From Desulfobaculum bizertense DSM 18034 (GTDB lineage: Bacteria; Desulfobacterota; Desulfovibrionia; Desulfovibrionales; Desulfovibrionaceae): a stretch of DNA of 64,000 nucleotides. Below the pieces are notes generated by a model. The model searched no databases. It was given only the letters and a program-made list of their open reading frames with translations, and had not been told where the DNA came from. Of the stretch, positions 17,461 to 26,545 are shown in pieces. Numbering within the stretch: the stretch's first letter is position 1; each line of letters starts with the position of its first letter. The stretch spans positions 372,001 to 436,000 of the forward strand of contig NZ_FUYA01000001.1 of assembly GCF_900167065.1 (NCBI RefSeq), read 5' to 3'. A program made the position numbers and the translations under genes.

Positions 17461-19983
17461 ATGTTCGCGGCCATTGGGCGTAAACTTTTTGGTACCAAGA
17501 ATGAGCGATACCTGAAGACTTTGGGACCTGTTGTGGATCAGGTGAATAGCCTTGAGGACAAGGTCCGTGCGTTTTCGGACGCGGATTTCCCTTCTCGTAT
17601 TGCGGAGCTTCGGCAGCAGGTCGAGGCTGGCAAGAGCACTGACGAGCTGCTTCCAGAAGTCTTTGCGCTGGTGCGTGAGGCTGGCCGTCGCCAGATGAAC
17701 ATGCGGCACTACGATGTGCAGCTTATCGGTGGAGCTGTCCTGCATGGCGGCCGTATCGCAGAGATGCGAACCGGTGAAGGTAAAACTCTGGTGGCAACAC
17801 TGCCAGTTGTGCTCAATGCCCTGAGCGGAAAAGGCGTCCATGTCGTGACGGTGAACGACTACCTCGCCCGTCGTGACGCCGAGTGGATGTCTCAGATTTA
17901 TACGTTCCTCGGCCTGAGCGTTGGTACTGTGCTGCATGGCATGACCGACGAAGAACGCAAGGCTGCGTATGGCGCGGACATTACGTACGGAACAAACAAC
18001 GAGTTTGGTTTCGACTACCTCCGCGACAATATGAAATTTTATCTGGACCAGCTTGTTCAGCGTGATCTGCATTTTGCCATCGTTGACGAAGTTGACTCCA
18101 TCCTTATTGACGAAGCCCGTACCCCGCTCATTATCTCTGGTCAGGCTCAGGATTCCGTCGCCATGTACGCGCAGATGGATTCCATCATCCCCCGCCTGAA
18201 CCCGGAGAACGATTTCATCCTTGATGAAAAAGCCCGCACCGTGTCCCTGACCGATGAAGGCGTTATCAAGTGCGAAAATATTTTGGGTATCAGCAACCTG
18301 TATGACCCTGCCAATATCGCTTATCAGCACCACGTCTTGCAGGCTTTGAAGGCGCACCGCCTGTTCAAGCGTGACGTGGACTACGTGGTGAAAGAGGGGC
18401 AGGTCATGATCGTTGACGAGTTCACGGGCCGCCTCATGGAAGGTCGCCGTTACTCCGATGGTCTGCATCAGGCTCTGGAAGCCAAGGAACACGTCAAGGT
18501 CGAGGCTGAGAACCAGACTTTGGCATCTATTACCTTCCAGAACTACTTCCGCATGTATGACAAGCTGTCTGGCATGACGGGTACCGCTGATACGGAAGCT
18601 GTTGAGTTCAAGCAGATTTATGATCTGGACGTGACCGTTATCCCGACCAACCGCCCGATGGTTCGTAACGACCAGGCTGACCTGATCTTTAAGAATCAGG
18701 ACGCCAAGTACCGCGCCATTGCTGAGGACGTGACCGAAAAGCATAAGGAAGGCCGTCCTGTTCTGGTTGGTACGACGAGTATTGAAAAGTCTGAGCGCCT
18801 GTCCAGCTTGCTGAAAAAGCGCCGTGTGCCGCATAGCGTTCTGAACGCAAAGCACCACGAGCAGGAAGCAGAGATTGTCGCTGAGGCTGGCCAGACGGGC
18901 AAAGTTACCATTGCTACCAACATGGCTGGCCGTGGTACTGACATCGTGCTCGGCGAGGGCGTGCGTGAGCTTGGTGGCCTGCACATCCTTGGCACTGAGC
19001 GCCATGAGTCCCGCCGAATCGATAACCAGCTCCGTGGTCGTTCTGGCCGTCAGGGTGATCCGGGTTCCTCCCGGTTCTTCCTTGCTCTGGACGATGATCT
19101 GATGCGCTTGTTTGGTTCTGAGAAGCTTCAGGGCATCATGAACCGCCTTGGCCTTGAGGATGACGAAGCTATTGAGAACTCAATGGTGACCAAGGCCATT
19201 GAGAACGCACAGCGTCGCGTTGAAGGCCGTAACTTTGATATTCGTAAGCAGCTGCTGGAGTTCGACGACACCATGAACCAGCAGCGTACGGTTATCTATT
19301 CCCAGCGTCGTGACATCATGCGCGCCCAGCCTGCTGAGCTGGAAGAGATGGTGAACACTTTTGTTGACGAACAGCTTGATGGACTCTTTGAGAGCCTTGA
19401 GCACTCCAAGTCCCGTCACGGTGACGAGGAAGAGGCGACAGAGTTTGTTGCTGGCCGTCTGGATGAGATTTTCAATCTTGGCCGGGTGGATGAGCTGCGT
19501 GAAAAGCTGCCGACCCGTGATGCTGCACGTGACGCTGTGAACGAACGCTTTGGCGTACTGCGTCAGGGCGCACCAGATATGTATACAGAAATTTTCCGTT
19601 TCTTCCTGCTGGATAGCCTCGACAGGAACTGGAAAGAACACCTGCTGAACATGGATTACCTGCGTGAAGGCATTGGCCTGCGTGGATACGGTCAGAAAGA
19701 TCCAAAGCAGGAGTACAAGCGTGAGGGCTTTGAGCTGTTCCAGGATATGCTGGAGCGCATCAAGGAAACCACGCTGCGTTCCCTGTGCCGCCTGCGCTTG
19801 CAGCAGGAGGTGCACGAAGACGACTTCCAGCATCAGGAAGAAAAGAATGTGACCTACGCCGGAGGCGGAGAGTCTGAGGCCGCCAAGAAGAAGCCCATGA
19901 AACGGGAAGAACCGAAGGTCGGCCGCAATGATCCGTGTCCGTGCGGAAGCGGAAAGAAATATAAAAAGTGCTGTGGCCGCTAG
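17461..19983 (+). CDS. secA: Preprotein translocase ATPase SecA
   Basis: SecA drives proteins through SecYEG using ATP. It has 840 residues. Visible parts are [20 protein letters not shown] (Walker A near residue 105), [20 protein letters not shown] (DEAD-type Walker B), [51 protein letters not shown], and the C-terminal zinc-binding tail [16 protein letters not shown], which binds SecB and lipids. ATG 17461 follows GGAG and gives the standard N-terminus; the frame from 17413 would add 16 residues without support. A terminator follows. Confidence 0.99.
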   Translation: MFAAIGRKLFGTKNERYLKTLGPVVDQVNSLEDKVRAFSDADFPSRIAELRQQVEAGKSTDELLPEVFALVREAGRRQMNMRHYDVQLIGGAVLHGGRIAEMRTGEGKTLVATLPVVLNALSGKGVHVVTVNDYLARRDAEWMSQIYTFLGLSVGTVLHGMTDEERKAAYGADITYGTNNEFGFDYLRDNMKFYLDQLVQRDLHFAIVDEVDSILIDEARTPLIISGQAQDSVAMYAQMDSIIPRLNPENDFILDEKARTVSLTDEGVIKCENILGISNLYDPANIAYQHHVLQALKAHRLFKRDVDYVVKEGQVMIVDEFTGRLMEGRRYSDGLHQALEAKEHVKVEAENQTLASITFQNYFRMYDKLSGMTGTADTEAVEFKQIYDLDVTVIPTNRPMVRNDQADLIFKNQDAKYRAIAEDVTEKHKEGRPVLVGTTSIEKSERLSSLLKKRRVPHSVLNAKHHEQEAEIVAEAGQTGKVTIATNMAGRGTDIVLGEGVRELGGLHILGTERHESRRIDNQLRGRSGRQGDPGSSRFFLALDDDLMRLFGSEKLQGIMNRLGLEDDEAIENSMVTKAIENAQRRVEGRNFDIRKQLLEFDDTMNQQRTVIYSQRRDIMRAQPAELEEMVNTFVDEQLDGLFESLEHSKSRHGDEEEATEFVAGRLDEIFNLGRVDELREKLPTRDAARDAVNERFGVLRQGAPDMYTEIFRFFLLDSLDRNWKEHLLNMDYLREGIGLRGYGQKDPKQEYKREGFELFQDMLERIKETTLRSLCRLRLQQEVHEDDFQHQEEKNVTYAGGGESEAAKKKPMKREEPKVGRNDPCPCGSGKKYKKCCGR

Positions 19984-20001
19984 GCGCTCAGTATGCAGTA
20001 A

Positions 20002-20036
20002 AAGCGCGCGCCTCTGGCGGGCGCTTTTTTCTTTTA
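20002..20036 (+). terminator. Terminator after secA
   Basis: AAGCGCGCGCC pairs with GGCGGGCGCTT across a TCT loop (one G-G mismatch), followed by TTTTTTCTTTT. Confidence 0.85.
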
Positions 20037-20115
20037 AAAAGAAGAAAATTCCGTCATGCTCAGTGCCTCAACACAAGAACACGTTAGCTATGCTGTAAAG
20101 AGCTGGAGACAAAAG

Positions 20116-21294
20116 ATGCAGATTCCTCAGGGATTTACTTTTGCTGTTGCTGCGGCTGGGTTTAAGACTCCAGACCGTAACGATATTGGTGTGGTCATCA
20201 GCAAAACCCCGGCAACTGCTGCCGGAGTATTTACGACAAACCGTTTTCAGGCTGCGCCGGTTCGCGTTTCCCGCGAAGCTTTGGCCCTGAGTGATACGGC
20301 CCATGCGGTCTGCGTCAATTCTGGGCAGGCCAATGCCTGCACCGGAGCAGAGGGACTGACACATTGTCAGGAGACCCGAAAGATGGTTGCCAAGGCTGTG
20401 GGAACCAAGCCCGATCAGGTGCTGGTTGCTTCCACAGGTGTGATTGGCCCTCAGCTCAAGATGGACCTGTGGCGCAAGGCCATGTCTCCGCTTTCAAAAA
20501 GCCGGGCTACTGCTGGCGTTATTGACGTTGCCAAGGCCATCATGACTACGGATACTTTCCCCAAGCTTGCATGGCAGAGCATTGGAAAGGGCGCCCGTGA
20601 AGTTCGGGTGCTGGGTTTTGCCAAGGGTGCTGGCATGATTTCGCCAAACATGGCGACCATGCTTGGGTGTGTGATGACTGATGCCGACGTGCCTGCTGCA
20701 CAGTGGCGTGAAATTTTGCGTGAGGCTGTGAATCGGAGCTTTAACCGGGTGACAGTCGATGGCGACACCAGCACAAATGACACGGTGTTTGGCCTTGCCA
20801 ATGGCGCCAGCGGCATGAGTGTCGACACTATTGGGCGTGAGGTTTTGCTGGAAGCCGTCACAGAAGTGTGCCGTTCCCTTGCCTACCAGATTGTGCAGGA
20901 TGCCGAGGGTGGAACAAAGATTGTGCATGTCTCGGTGACGGGCGCTCCTGATAATGAAGATGCAGAGCTTGCAGCTCGGGCCGTGGGTAATTCTCCACTG
21001 GTCAAGACCGCCATGTTTGGTCAGGACCCCAACTGGGGACGTATCGCTGCGGCCCTTGGACGGAGCGGCGCGCGTTTTGAGCCGGAAGAAGTGTCTATTT
21101 CCATTGCTGGACTGTGCATTTTTGAAAATGGTCAGCCTGTGGATATTGATTTTGACAGCCTGCTGGTGCCACATCTTGAGAAGCAAGACATCCATATTGA
21201 TATTGAGTTAGGGAATGGCGAAGGCGCAAGTTCGCTTTTGGCCTCTGACCTGACGCATGAATACGTAAGCATTAACGCGGACTACCGTTCGTAG
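20116..21294 (+). CDS. argJ: Bifunctional glutamate N-acetyltransferase / amino-acid acetyltransferase ArgJ
   Basis: ArgJ moves the acetyl group from N-acetylornithine to glutamate in the cyclic arginine pathway. Conserved blocks are GFTFAVAAAGFK, FAKGAGMISPNMATMLGCV and VDGDTSTNDTVFGLANG; the last holds the threonine where the precursor cuts itself into alpha and beta chains and which then acts as nucleophile. It has 392 residues from ATG 20116, chosen because GGAG lies 7 bases upstream and MQIPQGFTFA fits the family. No other arg genes are in the window. Confidence 0.97.
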   Translation: MQIPQGFTFAVAAAGFKTPDRNDIGVVISKTPATAAGVFTTNRFQAAPVRVSREALALSDTAHAVCVNSGQANACTGAEGLTHCQETRKMVAKAVGTKPDQVLVASTGVIGPQLKMDLWRKAMSPLSKSRATAGVIDVAKAIMTTDTFPKLAWQSIGKGAREVRVLGFAKGAGMISPNMATMLGCVMTDADVPAAQWREILREAVNRSFNRVTVDGDTSTNDTVFGLANGASGMSVDTIGREVLLEAVTEVCRSLAYQIVQDAEGGTKIVHVSVTGAPDNEDAELAARAVGNSPLVKTAMFGQDPNWGRIAAALGRSGARFEPEEVSISIAGLCIFENGQPVDIDFDSLLVPHLEKQDIHIDIELGNGEGASSLLASDLTHEYVSINADYRS

Positions 21295-21316
21295 CCCGCC
21301 CGAAAAGGGTGGAACA

Positions 21317-21961
21317 ATGAGTGATTCGACGTCGGAGCAGCGTTCTCCGGCTCTAAAAAATTGTGACATGACCCGTCTGAAACGGCTGACGGATTTTCTT
21401 TTTGAAGTTGGAATGCTGCGGCACACGCCGCGGACGGGCTACCAGTTTTTGGGGTCCGGCAAAGAGAGCGTTGCCGAACACAGCTTCCGTACTTCGATTA
21501 TTGGTTTTGTCCTGGCAGAGATGGCCGGAGCAGACAGCTCACATACGACCATGATGTGCCTCTTTCATGATGTGCATGAGGCGCGGACCGGAGACCTGAA
21601 TTACGTCAACAAGATGTATTGCACGGCGAATGGAACGCAGGCCCTGAAAGATGCAACCGCAGGTACGGGACTTTCTGAGAAGGTTCTGGGGCTGTGGGGC
21701 GAGCTGGAAGGGGCAGAGTCAGAAGAATCCCGGCTTGCACAGGATGCAGACCAGATTGACTTTATTATGTGCCTCAAAGAGCAGATGGACCTTGGCAACC
21801 CGTATGCCGAGAAATGGCTTCAGGGGGCGCTCAAGCGTCTGAGAACGCCACAGGGCAAAGAGCTTGCCGCGCAGGTCTATGCCACTGACCAGAGTGACTG
21901 GTGGTTTTTGGGGCCAGACTCAAGCTGGTGGGCCAATAAAAACGGAAAAGATAAAAAATAA
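21317..21961 (+). CDS. HD-domain hydrolase, YfbR/HDDC2-like 5'-nucleotidase family
   Basis: A 214-residue HD-superfamily protein. The metal site residues are seen in VAEHSFRTSIIG (His), MMCLFHDVHEARTGDLNY (His-Asp) and LAQDADQIDF (Asp). The N-terminal part KRLTDFLFEVGMLRHTPRTG matches the YfbR/HDDC2 type, which removes phosphate from deoxynucleoside 5'-monophosphates. The exact substrate is not certain. It lies 22 bases after argJ and is closed by a terminator. Confidence 0.85.
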   Translation: MSDSTSEQRSPALKNCDMTRLKRLTDFLFEVGMLRHTPRTGYQFLGSGKESVAEHSFRTSIIGFVLAEMAGADSSHTTMMCLFHDVHEARTGDLNYVNKMYCTANGTQALKDATAGTGLSEKVLGLWGELEGAESEESRLAQDADQIDFIMCLKEQMDLGNPYAEKWLQGALKRLRTPQGKELAAQVYATDQSDWWFLGPDSSWWANKNGKDKK

Positions 21962-21973
21962 GCCGAACAGGAG

Positions 21974-22001
21974 AGCCTCGATGAATGTCGAGGCTTTTTT
22001 T
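21974..22001 (+). terminator. Terminator after HD hydrolase
   Basis: AGCCTCGA, loop TGAATG, TCGAGGCT, then seven Ts. Confidence 0.9.
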
Positions 22002-22089
22002 ATGGCGCTACGATGCGGTGGGTTTCCTGTTGTTCTTGGATTGTGATGGTGATATGCAGTAAGGAGTGCTCGAGGGAAGGAGTTCCCTC

Positions 22090-22665
22090 ATGAACGTGAC
22101 ATTTGAAATTGCAGGACCAAGTTGTGACCTCGCGTTGCATCCGATTTCTGAAAGCACTGCGCGCAAGATTGCAGATTTTGGACGTGGAATATACAAGCAG
22201 AAGTATCTTTCGTGGTGGCGAAAGGGGAATACTGCAACGTATGGGATGCGCTATTGTCCAGACTGCTGTGTGCGAGTCTTTGTCGACTCGGAGGCCGTAC
22301 CCTTTGACGAGACGCGGATTACGCAAGACGTGACAACAATGCGTCGTCGGCTTTACCTGAATTCACGAGCCAAGTTTTTGGCTGTGCTGGGCTTTGATGA
22401 CGAATTCTGCCGTTTCCGCTGGAAGTGGAATGATATTCAGGAATTTGATCCGGCAAAGTTTACTTTTAATGTGCAGCGTTGGGACAGGGTAATGGGAGAA
22501 CCCAACTACTTTGTTATCGACAACGTGCTCTACGATGGACGCTGGGCAGACGCTGAAGACTGGTGTGACCCTGAGGGCTTTACCCTGATTGATCCTATTG
22601 TGATTGATTTGGAAGAAGTCCGGCGCGAACTTGCGCAGGAGCACCGGGTACCAGAACTTGCCTAG
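22090..22665 (+). CDS. Hypothetical protein, function unknown
   Basis: A 191-residue soluble protein that I do not recognise. It has no signal peptide and no membrane segment. Features are a CPDCC cluster near residue 51, a charged middle with several aromatic residues (FRWKWNDIQEFDP), and an acidic C-terminal third. The Cys cluster could bind metal, but this is a guess. ATG 22090 was chosen because AAGGAG lies 8 bases upstream. It is flanked by terminators on both sides, so it is probably a single-gene unit. Confidence 0.75.
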   Translation: MNVTFEIAGPSCDLALHPISESTARKIADFGRGIYKQKYLSWWRKGNTATYGMRYCPDCCVRVFVDSEAVPFDETRITQDVTTMRRRLYLNSRAKFLAVLGFDDEFCRFRWKWNDIQEFDPAKFTFNVQRWDRVMGEPNYFVIDNVLYDGRWADAEDWCDPEGFTLIDPIVIDLEEVRRELAQEHRVPELA

Positions 22666-22680
22666 GAACCAAAAAAATGT

Positions 22681-22711
22681 GGGTCTTCCCTTTGGGGAGA
22701 CCCTTTTTTTT
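22681..22711 (+). terminator. Terminator after hypothetical gene
   Basis: GGGTCTTCCC pairs with GGGGAGACCC around TTT (one G-T pair), followed by eight Ts. Confidence 0.9.
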
Positions 22712-22895
22712 GACGAAAAAAGTCAAAAAAAGCTCTAAAAACCTGAGCCTTGCACCTCTTTTTGTCGCATTTCGGTAACGTGGAATACAGGGGTAAAACT
22801 CCTGTGATGCCTAGTAAATTGTCAGAATAGATGCTAAAAGCTGGGAAAACAGAAAAACAGATTTATGTCGATTTGAGACGAAACGAAGGAAAGGT

Positions 22896-23666
22896 ATGAC
22901 TCAGTTTTTTGCATGGCTTGGAGCCTCGAGTATTGCGCTGGTTGCGGAACTGGGGCGTATTGCTCTTCTTTTTTGGGAAACGCTCCTCTGGACGTTCCGG
23001 CCGCCGTACCGCCTTCGCCTTTTTTTTCGACAAATGGAATTTATCGGCGTGTATTCGCTGTTTGTTGTTGTGCTGACCTCCCTGTTCACCGGGATGGTCC
23101 TTGCGCTGCAAACCTATTATGCCTTTCGCCTTTTTTCTGCAGAATCCCTTGTTGGGGCAACGGTTGCCCTGTCTATGACTCGTGAGCTTGGTCCTGTCAT
23201 TACTGCCCTTATGGTCACAGGGCGGGCTGGCTCGGCTATTGCCGCAGAAATTGGCACCATGCGGGTGACCGAACAGGTCGACGCTCTGGAGGTTATGGCG
23301 GTCAATCCTGTGCAGTATCTTGCTGTGCCCCGCATTATTGCCGGGCTGGTGATGCTTCCGCTTTTGACGGCTATTTCAGATTTTGTCGGCATGGTTGGTG
23401 GCTATCTGGTTGGCGTCAGGATGCTTGGCATTAATGGCGGCATTTTTATGAACAAGGTCTATGAGCTTGTTGAGCTGAGCGACATTTATAACGGTTTGGT
23501 CAAGGCCGCCGTGTTTGGGGTGATTTTGACCCTTGTCGGCTGCTACAAAGGCTTTATGACGCATGGCGGGGCTGAGGGGGTTGGACGCTCCACGACGGAT
23601 TCTGTGGTGTTGTCTTCCATTTTGATTCTTTCCAGTGACTATGTGCTGACGGCACTGATGATGTAA
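22896..23666 (+). CDS. mlaE: Lipid ABC transporter permease MlaE
   Basis: A 256-residue permease of the MlaE/YrbE family with five or six membrane segments. Family blocks are LFTGMVLALQTYYAFRLFSA, LTRELGPVITALMVTGRAGS (here MTRELGP) and MRVTEQVDALEVMAVNPVQY. It forms the inner-membrane core of a phospholipid transport system that keeps outer-membrane lipid asymmetry. It is followed two bases later by mlaF and then mlaD. The mlaB, mlaC and mlaA genes are not seen nearby. Confidence 0.95.
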   Translation: MTQFFAWLGASSIALVAELGRIALLFWETLLWTFRPPYRLRLFFRQMEFIGVYSLFVVVLTSLFTGMVLALQTYYAFRLFSAESLVGATVALSMTRELGPVITALMVTGRAGSAIAAEIGTMRVTEQVDALEVMAVNPVQYLAVPRIIAGLVMLPLLTAISDFVGMVGGYLVGVRMLGINGGIFMNKVYELVELSDIYNGLVKAAVFGVILTLVGCYKGFMTHGGAEGVGRSTTDSVVLSSILILSSDYVLTALMM

Positions 23667-23667
23667 T

Positions 23668-24423
23668 ATGCAAGCAATAATTTCCTGCAAAGACCTGCAT
23701 AAAAGCTTTGGTTCACAGCATGTTTTGCGTGGACTCAGCCTTGATATTGAGCCGGATTCCGTGACCGTCATTATTGGACGGAGTGGTGGCGGCAAGTCTG
23801 TTCTGCTCAAGCATATTGTTGGGCTGATGAAGCCTGACAGTGGAGAGGTGCGCATTGAGGGGCAGGACATCACTGGTCTTTCTGTTCGGGACATGGCGGA
23901 TGTTCGCCGAGGCTTTGGTCTGCTTTTTCAGGAAGGGGCACTTTTTGATTCCATGACTGTGGAAGACAATGTTGCCTTTCCGCTCCGCGAGCATTCAGGA
24001 CTCAGGAACAAAGAAATTTTAGATATTGTGGCCAGAAAGCTCTCTTCTGTTGGACTCGCAGATGCTGGGCACAAGATGCCTGCCGAGCTGTCTGGTGGCA
24101 TGAGAAAGCGTGTGGGCCTTGCCCGGGCCATTGCGCTGGACCCGAAGATAGTTCTTTTTGATGAGCCGACATCCGGGCTGGACCCTGTCATGTCTGCGGC
24201 CATCAATGAGTTGATATTGCGAACCCGGGATGAGTTTGGTGCAACCTGCGTGGTGATTAGCCACGATATTCAGGCGACTATGGCTATCGCCGATACAATT
24301 TATATGCTTTACGAGGGTCAGATCATAGCGAGGGGAACTCCTGAAGAAATTCGGGCAAACCAGAATCCGGTTGTGCGTCAGTTTATTGAGGGGCGCGCAG
24401 ACGGACCTATCGGTCTGGAGTAG
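23668..24423 (+). CDS. mlaF: Lipid ABC transporter ATP-binding protein MlaF
   Basis: An ABC ATPase of 251 residues. Walker A is IGRSGGGKSVLLKHIVG, the Q-loop is LLFQEGALFDSMTV, the signature is ELSGGMRKRVGLARAIA, Walker B is IVLFDEPTSGLDPV, and the switch histidine lies in VISHDIQ. These are typical for MlaF, with the LFQEGALFDS form of the Q-loop specific to this group. It powers the MlaE permease. ATG lies one base after the mlaE stop. Confidence 0.97.
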   Translation: MQAIISCKDLHKSFGSQHVLRGLSLDIEPDSVTVIIGRSGGGKSVLLKHIVGLMKPDSGEVRIEGQDITGLSVRDMADVRRGFGLLFQEGALFDSMTVEDNVAFPLREHSGLRNKEILDIVARKLSSVGLADAGHKMPAELSGGMRKRVGLARAIALDPKIVLFDEPTSGLDPVMSAAINELILRTRDEFGATCVVISHDIQATMAIADTIYMLYEGQIIARGTPEEIRANQNPVVRQFIEGRADGPIGLE

Positions 24424-24468
24424 TAGGGTAAACGCCATCGGGGTGGCGAAGTCGAGGGGAGACATCCT

Positions 24469-25986
24469 ATGACAGGAAAATCAGGCGCCGAAGTCAAAGT
24501 CGGTGTATTTGTTTTTGTCGCAATACTGGTGCTGGCCTTTATGTCTTTTCAGGTTGGCGAGCAGAGTATGCTGCGCGGCGGAAGCTATGATCTTGATGTA
24601 TATTTTGACAGCGTCACTGGCCTTAAGGAAGGTGCTCCTGTTGAGATTGCGGGTATTGAAGTTGGTCGCGTTCAGCGCATTGCGCTGGAAAACGGACGCG
24701 CTCGGCTGACGCTTGCTGTAGACGACAAGGTGAAGCTGCACGCTGACGTTGTGGCCCACATTATGACGCGCGGCGTTTTGGGCGACAAGTATGTTTCGCT
24801 GGAAGGCGGAACCGAGGCTTACCCTGTGCTTGCAGAGGGTGGCATGATTCAGCGTTCGGACCGCACTGCTGATCTGGAAGTTCTGATGAACAAGGTCGGC
24901 AAGATTGCTGACGATATCAGTTCTGTAACGAGCAGTGTGAGTGGCGTCCTTGGTGGTGAAAAGGGAAAGCAGGACCTGCAGATGACATTTGAGAGTATGC
25001 GGGACCTGACTGTGACCCTGAACCAGATGGTACAGCGCAATGTGGAAAGCATCGACATGATCGTTGAGAACATGCGTGAATTTTCTAAGGATCTTCGTGA
25101 TGTCTCGACAGACAACAAGCGAAGCGTCAACACCATCATTAAGAATTTTGAAGTTGCCTCCGCAGACATGCGCCAGACCTTGGGCCAGATGAACAGCGTT
25201 CTGGGCAAGATCGACAGGGGGCAGGGCGCTGCGGGCCGTCTCGTGAATGACGAGGAAATGGGTGACAATCTTCACAGCACTGTGGCATCGCTGGAAAGCG
25301 TGGCCCGCAAGATTGACGAGGGCAAGGGTTCCCTTGGAAAGCTTGTGAATGACGACACCACAGCCCGTGAGCTGGACAAGGCGCTTGAGGGCATCAACAC
25401 CTTCCTTGGCAAGCAGGAGCAGTTTAAGACCAGCGTTGATTTTTCTGCCGAGTATCTGGCTGATTCTGACAACGTGAAGACTTACCTCAATATGCTTATT
25501 GAGCCGTCTTCCAGTCATTTTTATATGATTGGTGTGGTGTCTGACCCCGGTGGGCGGACACGGAAAACCGAGACCATTACAGAGACCTCCATCAATGGCG
25601 GTCCCACGACGGTTGAGGTTGAAAACGAAGAGAAAACTGAAAAAGACCGTATTCTCTTCAATGCACAGATCGGTAAGCGCTGGGGTGATTTGGCTCTGCG
25701 CGGTGGCCTGATGGAGTCCACCGGTGGTGTCGGTCTCGACTATTATCTTTGGGATGATCGCATCAAGGCGTACTTTGAAGCCTTTGATTTTGACGACGAT
25801 GATCCGCCGCATCTGAAAGCTGGTGCCAAGATTTATTTTCTCAAGAATTTTTACGCCACTGCTGGCTGGGATGATTTTGCCAGCGATTCTGGCAACAGCT
25901 CGTTCTTTGCTGGGCTTGGTCTGTATTTTACAGACGATGATTTGAAATATCTGATTTCGGGATCTTCGATCCCCATTGATAACTAA
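24469..25986 (+). CDS. mlaD: MlaD-type MCE-domain lipid-binding protein with long C-terminal extension
   Basis: An N-terminal membrane segment (VFVFVAILVLAFMSFQVG) is followed by one MCE domain at about residues 38-118 (YFDSVTGLKEGAPVEIAGIE through VLGDKYVSLEGG). Such domains form a hexameric ring that passes lipids across the periplasm. At 505 residues it is far longer than E. coli MlaD (about 180). The middle is helical with two related blocks, GAAGRLVNDEEMGDNL and GSLGKLVNDDTTAREL. The last 150 or so residues alternate polar and aromatic residues (LDYYLWDDRIKAYFEAFDF, FFAGLGLYFTDDDLKYL) like beta strands, perhaps contacting the outer membrane (inference). Confidence 0.93.
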   Translation: MTGKSGAEVKVGVFVFVAILVLAFMSFQVGEQSMLRGGSYDLDVYFDSVTGLKEGAPVEIAGIEVGRVQRIALENGRARLTLAVDDKVKLHADVVAHIMTRGVLGDKYVSLEGGTEAYPVLAEGGMIQRSDRTADLEVLMNKVGKIADDISSVTSSVSGVLGGEKGKQDLQMTFESMRDLTVTLNQMVQRNVESIDMIVENMREFSKDLRDVSTDNKRSVNTIIKNFEVASADMRQTLGQMNSVLGKIDRGQGAAGRLVNDEEMGDNLHSTVASLESVARKIDEGKGSLGKLVNDDTTARELDKALEGINTFLGKQEQFKTSVDFSAEYLADSDNVKTYLNMLIEPSSSHFYMIGVVSDPGGRTRKTETITETSINGGPTTVEVENEEKTEKDRILFNAQIGKRWGDLALRGGLMESTGGVGLDYYLWDDRIKAYFEAFDFDDDDPPHLKAGAKIYFLKNFYATAGWDDFASDSGNSSFFAGLGLYFTDDDLKYLISGSSIPIDN

Positions 25987-25988
25987 GA

Positions 25989-26504
25989 ATGAAAATAGCA
26001 CTTCTTTCCGATACACACGTTTTTGACGTGTCGCCGTGGTTCGAAGCCGTGTATGAGCGGTTCCTCGCTTCTGCTGATGTTTTGGTCCATTGCGGCGACA
26101 TGTGCAGCTTTCCTGTCTGGAGTTACCTTTGCCAGCATCCGCAGTTTCATGCTGTTGCTGGCAACTGTGACGACGGCCTTCTCACAGCTGAACTTGATAC
26201 CAGAGTTTCGTTTCGTTTTGACACATTGACTGTTGGTGTTGTGCATGGATACGGATACAAAAGTATCCCAAAACTATCTGCTAACCTAGCTGAGGCCTTT
26301 GGACCTGACTACGATCTCATTTGCTTTGGGCATACGCATAAACCCGAGTGGGAACGCTATGGTAGAACGTGGGTTGCGAATCCCGGAAGTATGCGAGAGG
26401 GTAGTTATGATCCAACTCTGGCGTATGTGCATCTGGAGTCTGACGGCTTGCGGTATGAGTGCATTCATTTGCCCGCAACGCGTGATGCTGTTTTAGCCTC
26501 CTGA
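25989..26504 (+). CDS. YfcE/MJ0936-family metallophosphoesterase
   Basis: A 171-residue calcineurin-like phosphoesterase. The two-metal site residues are visible in LLSDTHVFD (Asp, His), VHCGDMCSF (Asp), VAGNCDDG (Asn), VVHGYG (His) and CFGHTHKPEWE (His-X-His), with the usual NPGSM near the end. Family members cleave phosphodiesters; the physiological substrate is unknown. It begins 3 bases after mlaD, so it is probably co-transcribed with the lipid transporter. Confidence 0.92.
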   Translation: MKIALLSDTHVFDVSPWFEAVYERFLASADVLVHCGDMCSFPVWSYLCQHPQFHAVAGNCDDGLLTAELDTRVSFRFDTLTVGVVHGYGYKSIPKLSANLAEAFGPDYDLICFGHTHKPEWERYGRTWVANPGSMREGSYDPTLAYVHLESDGLRYECIHLPATRDAVLAS

Positions 26505-26545
26505 CCTGTACATGACGCGGGCCTCCCAGATGAGAGGACAGCTTC

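Noticed and set aside
17404-19005. 533-codon minus-strand frame
   Set aside because: Exactly antisense to secA; arises from codon bias of the real gene.
24481-26016. 511-codon minus-strand frame
   Set aside because: Antisense shadow of mlaD.
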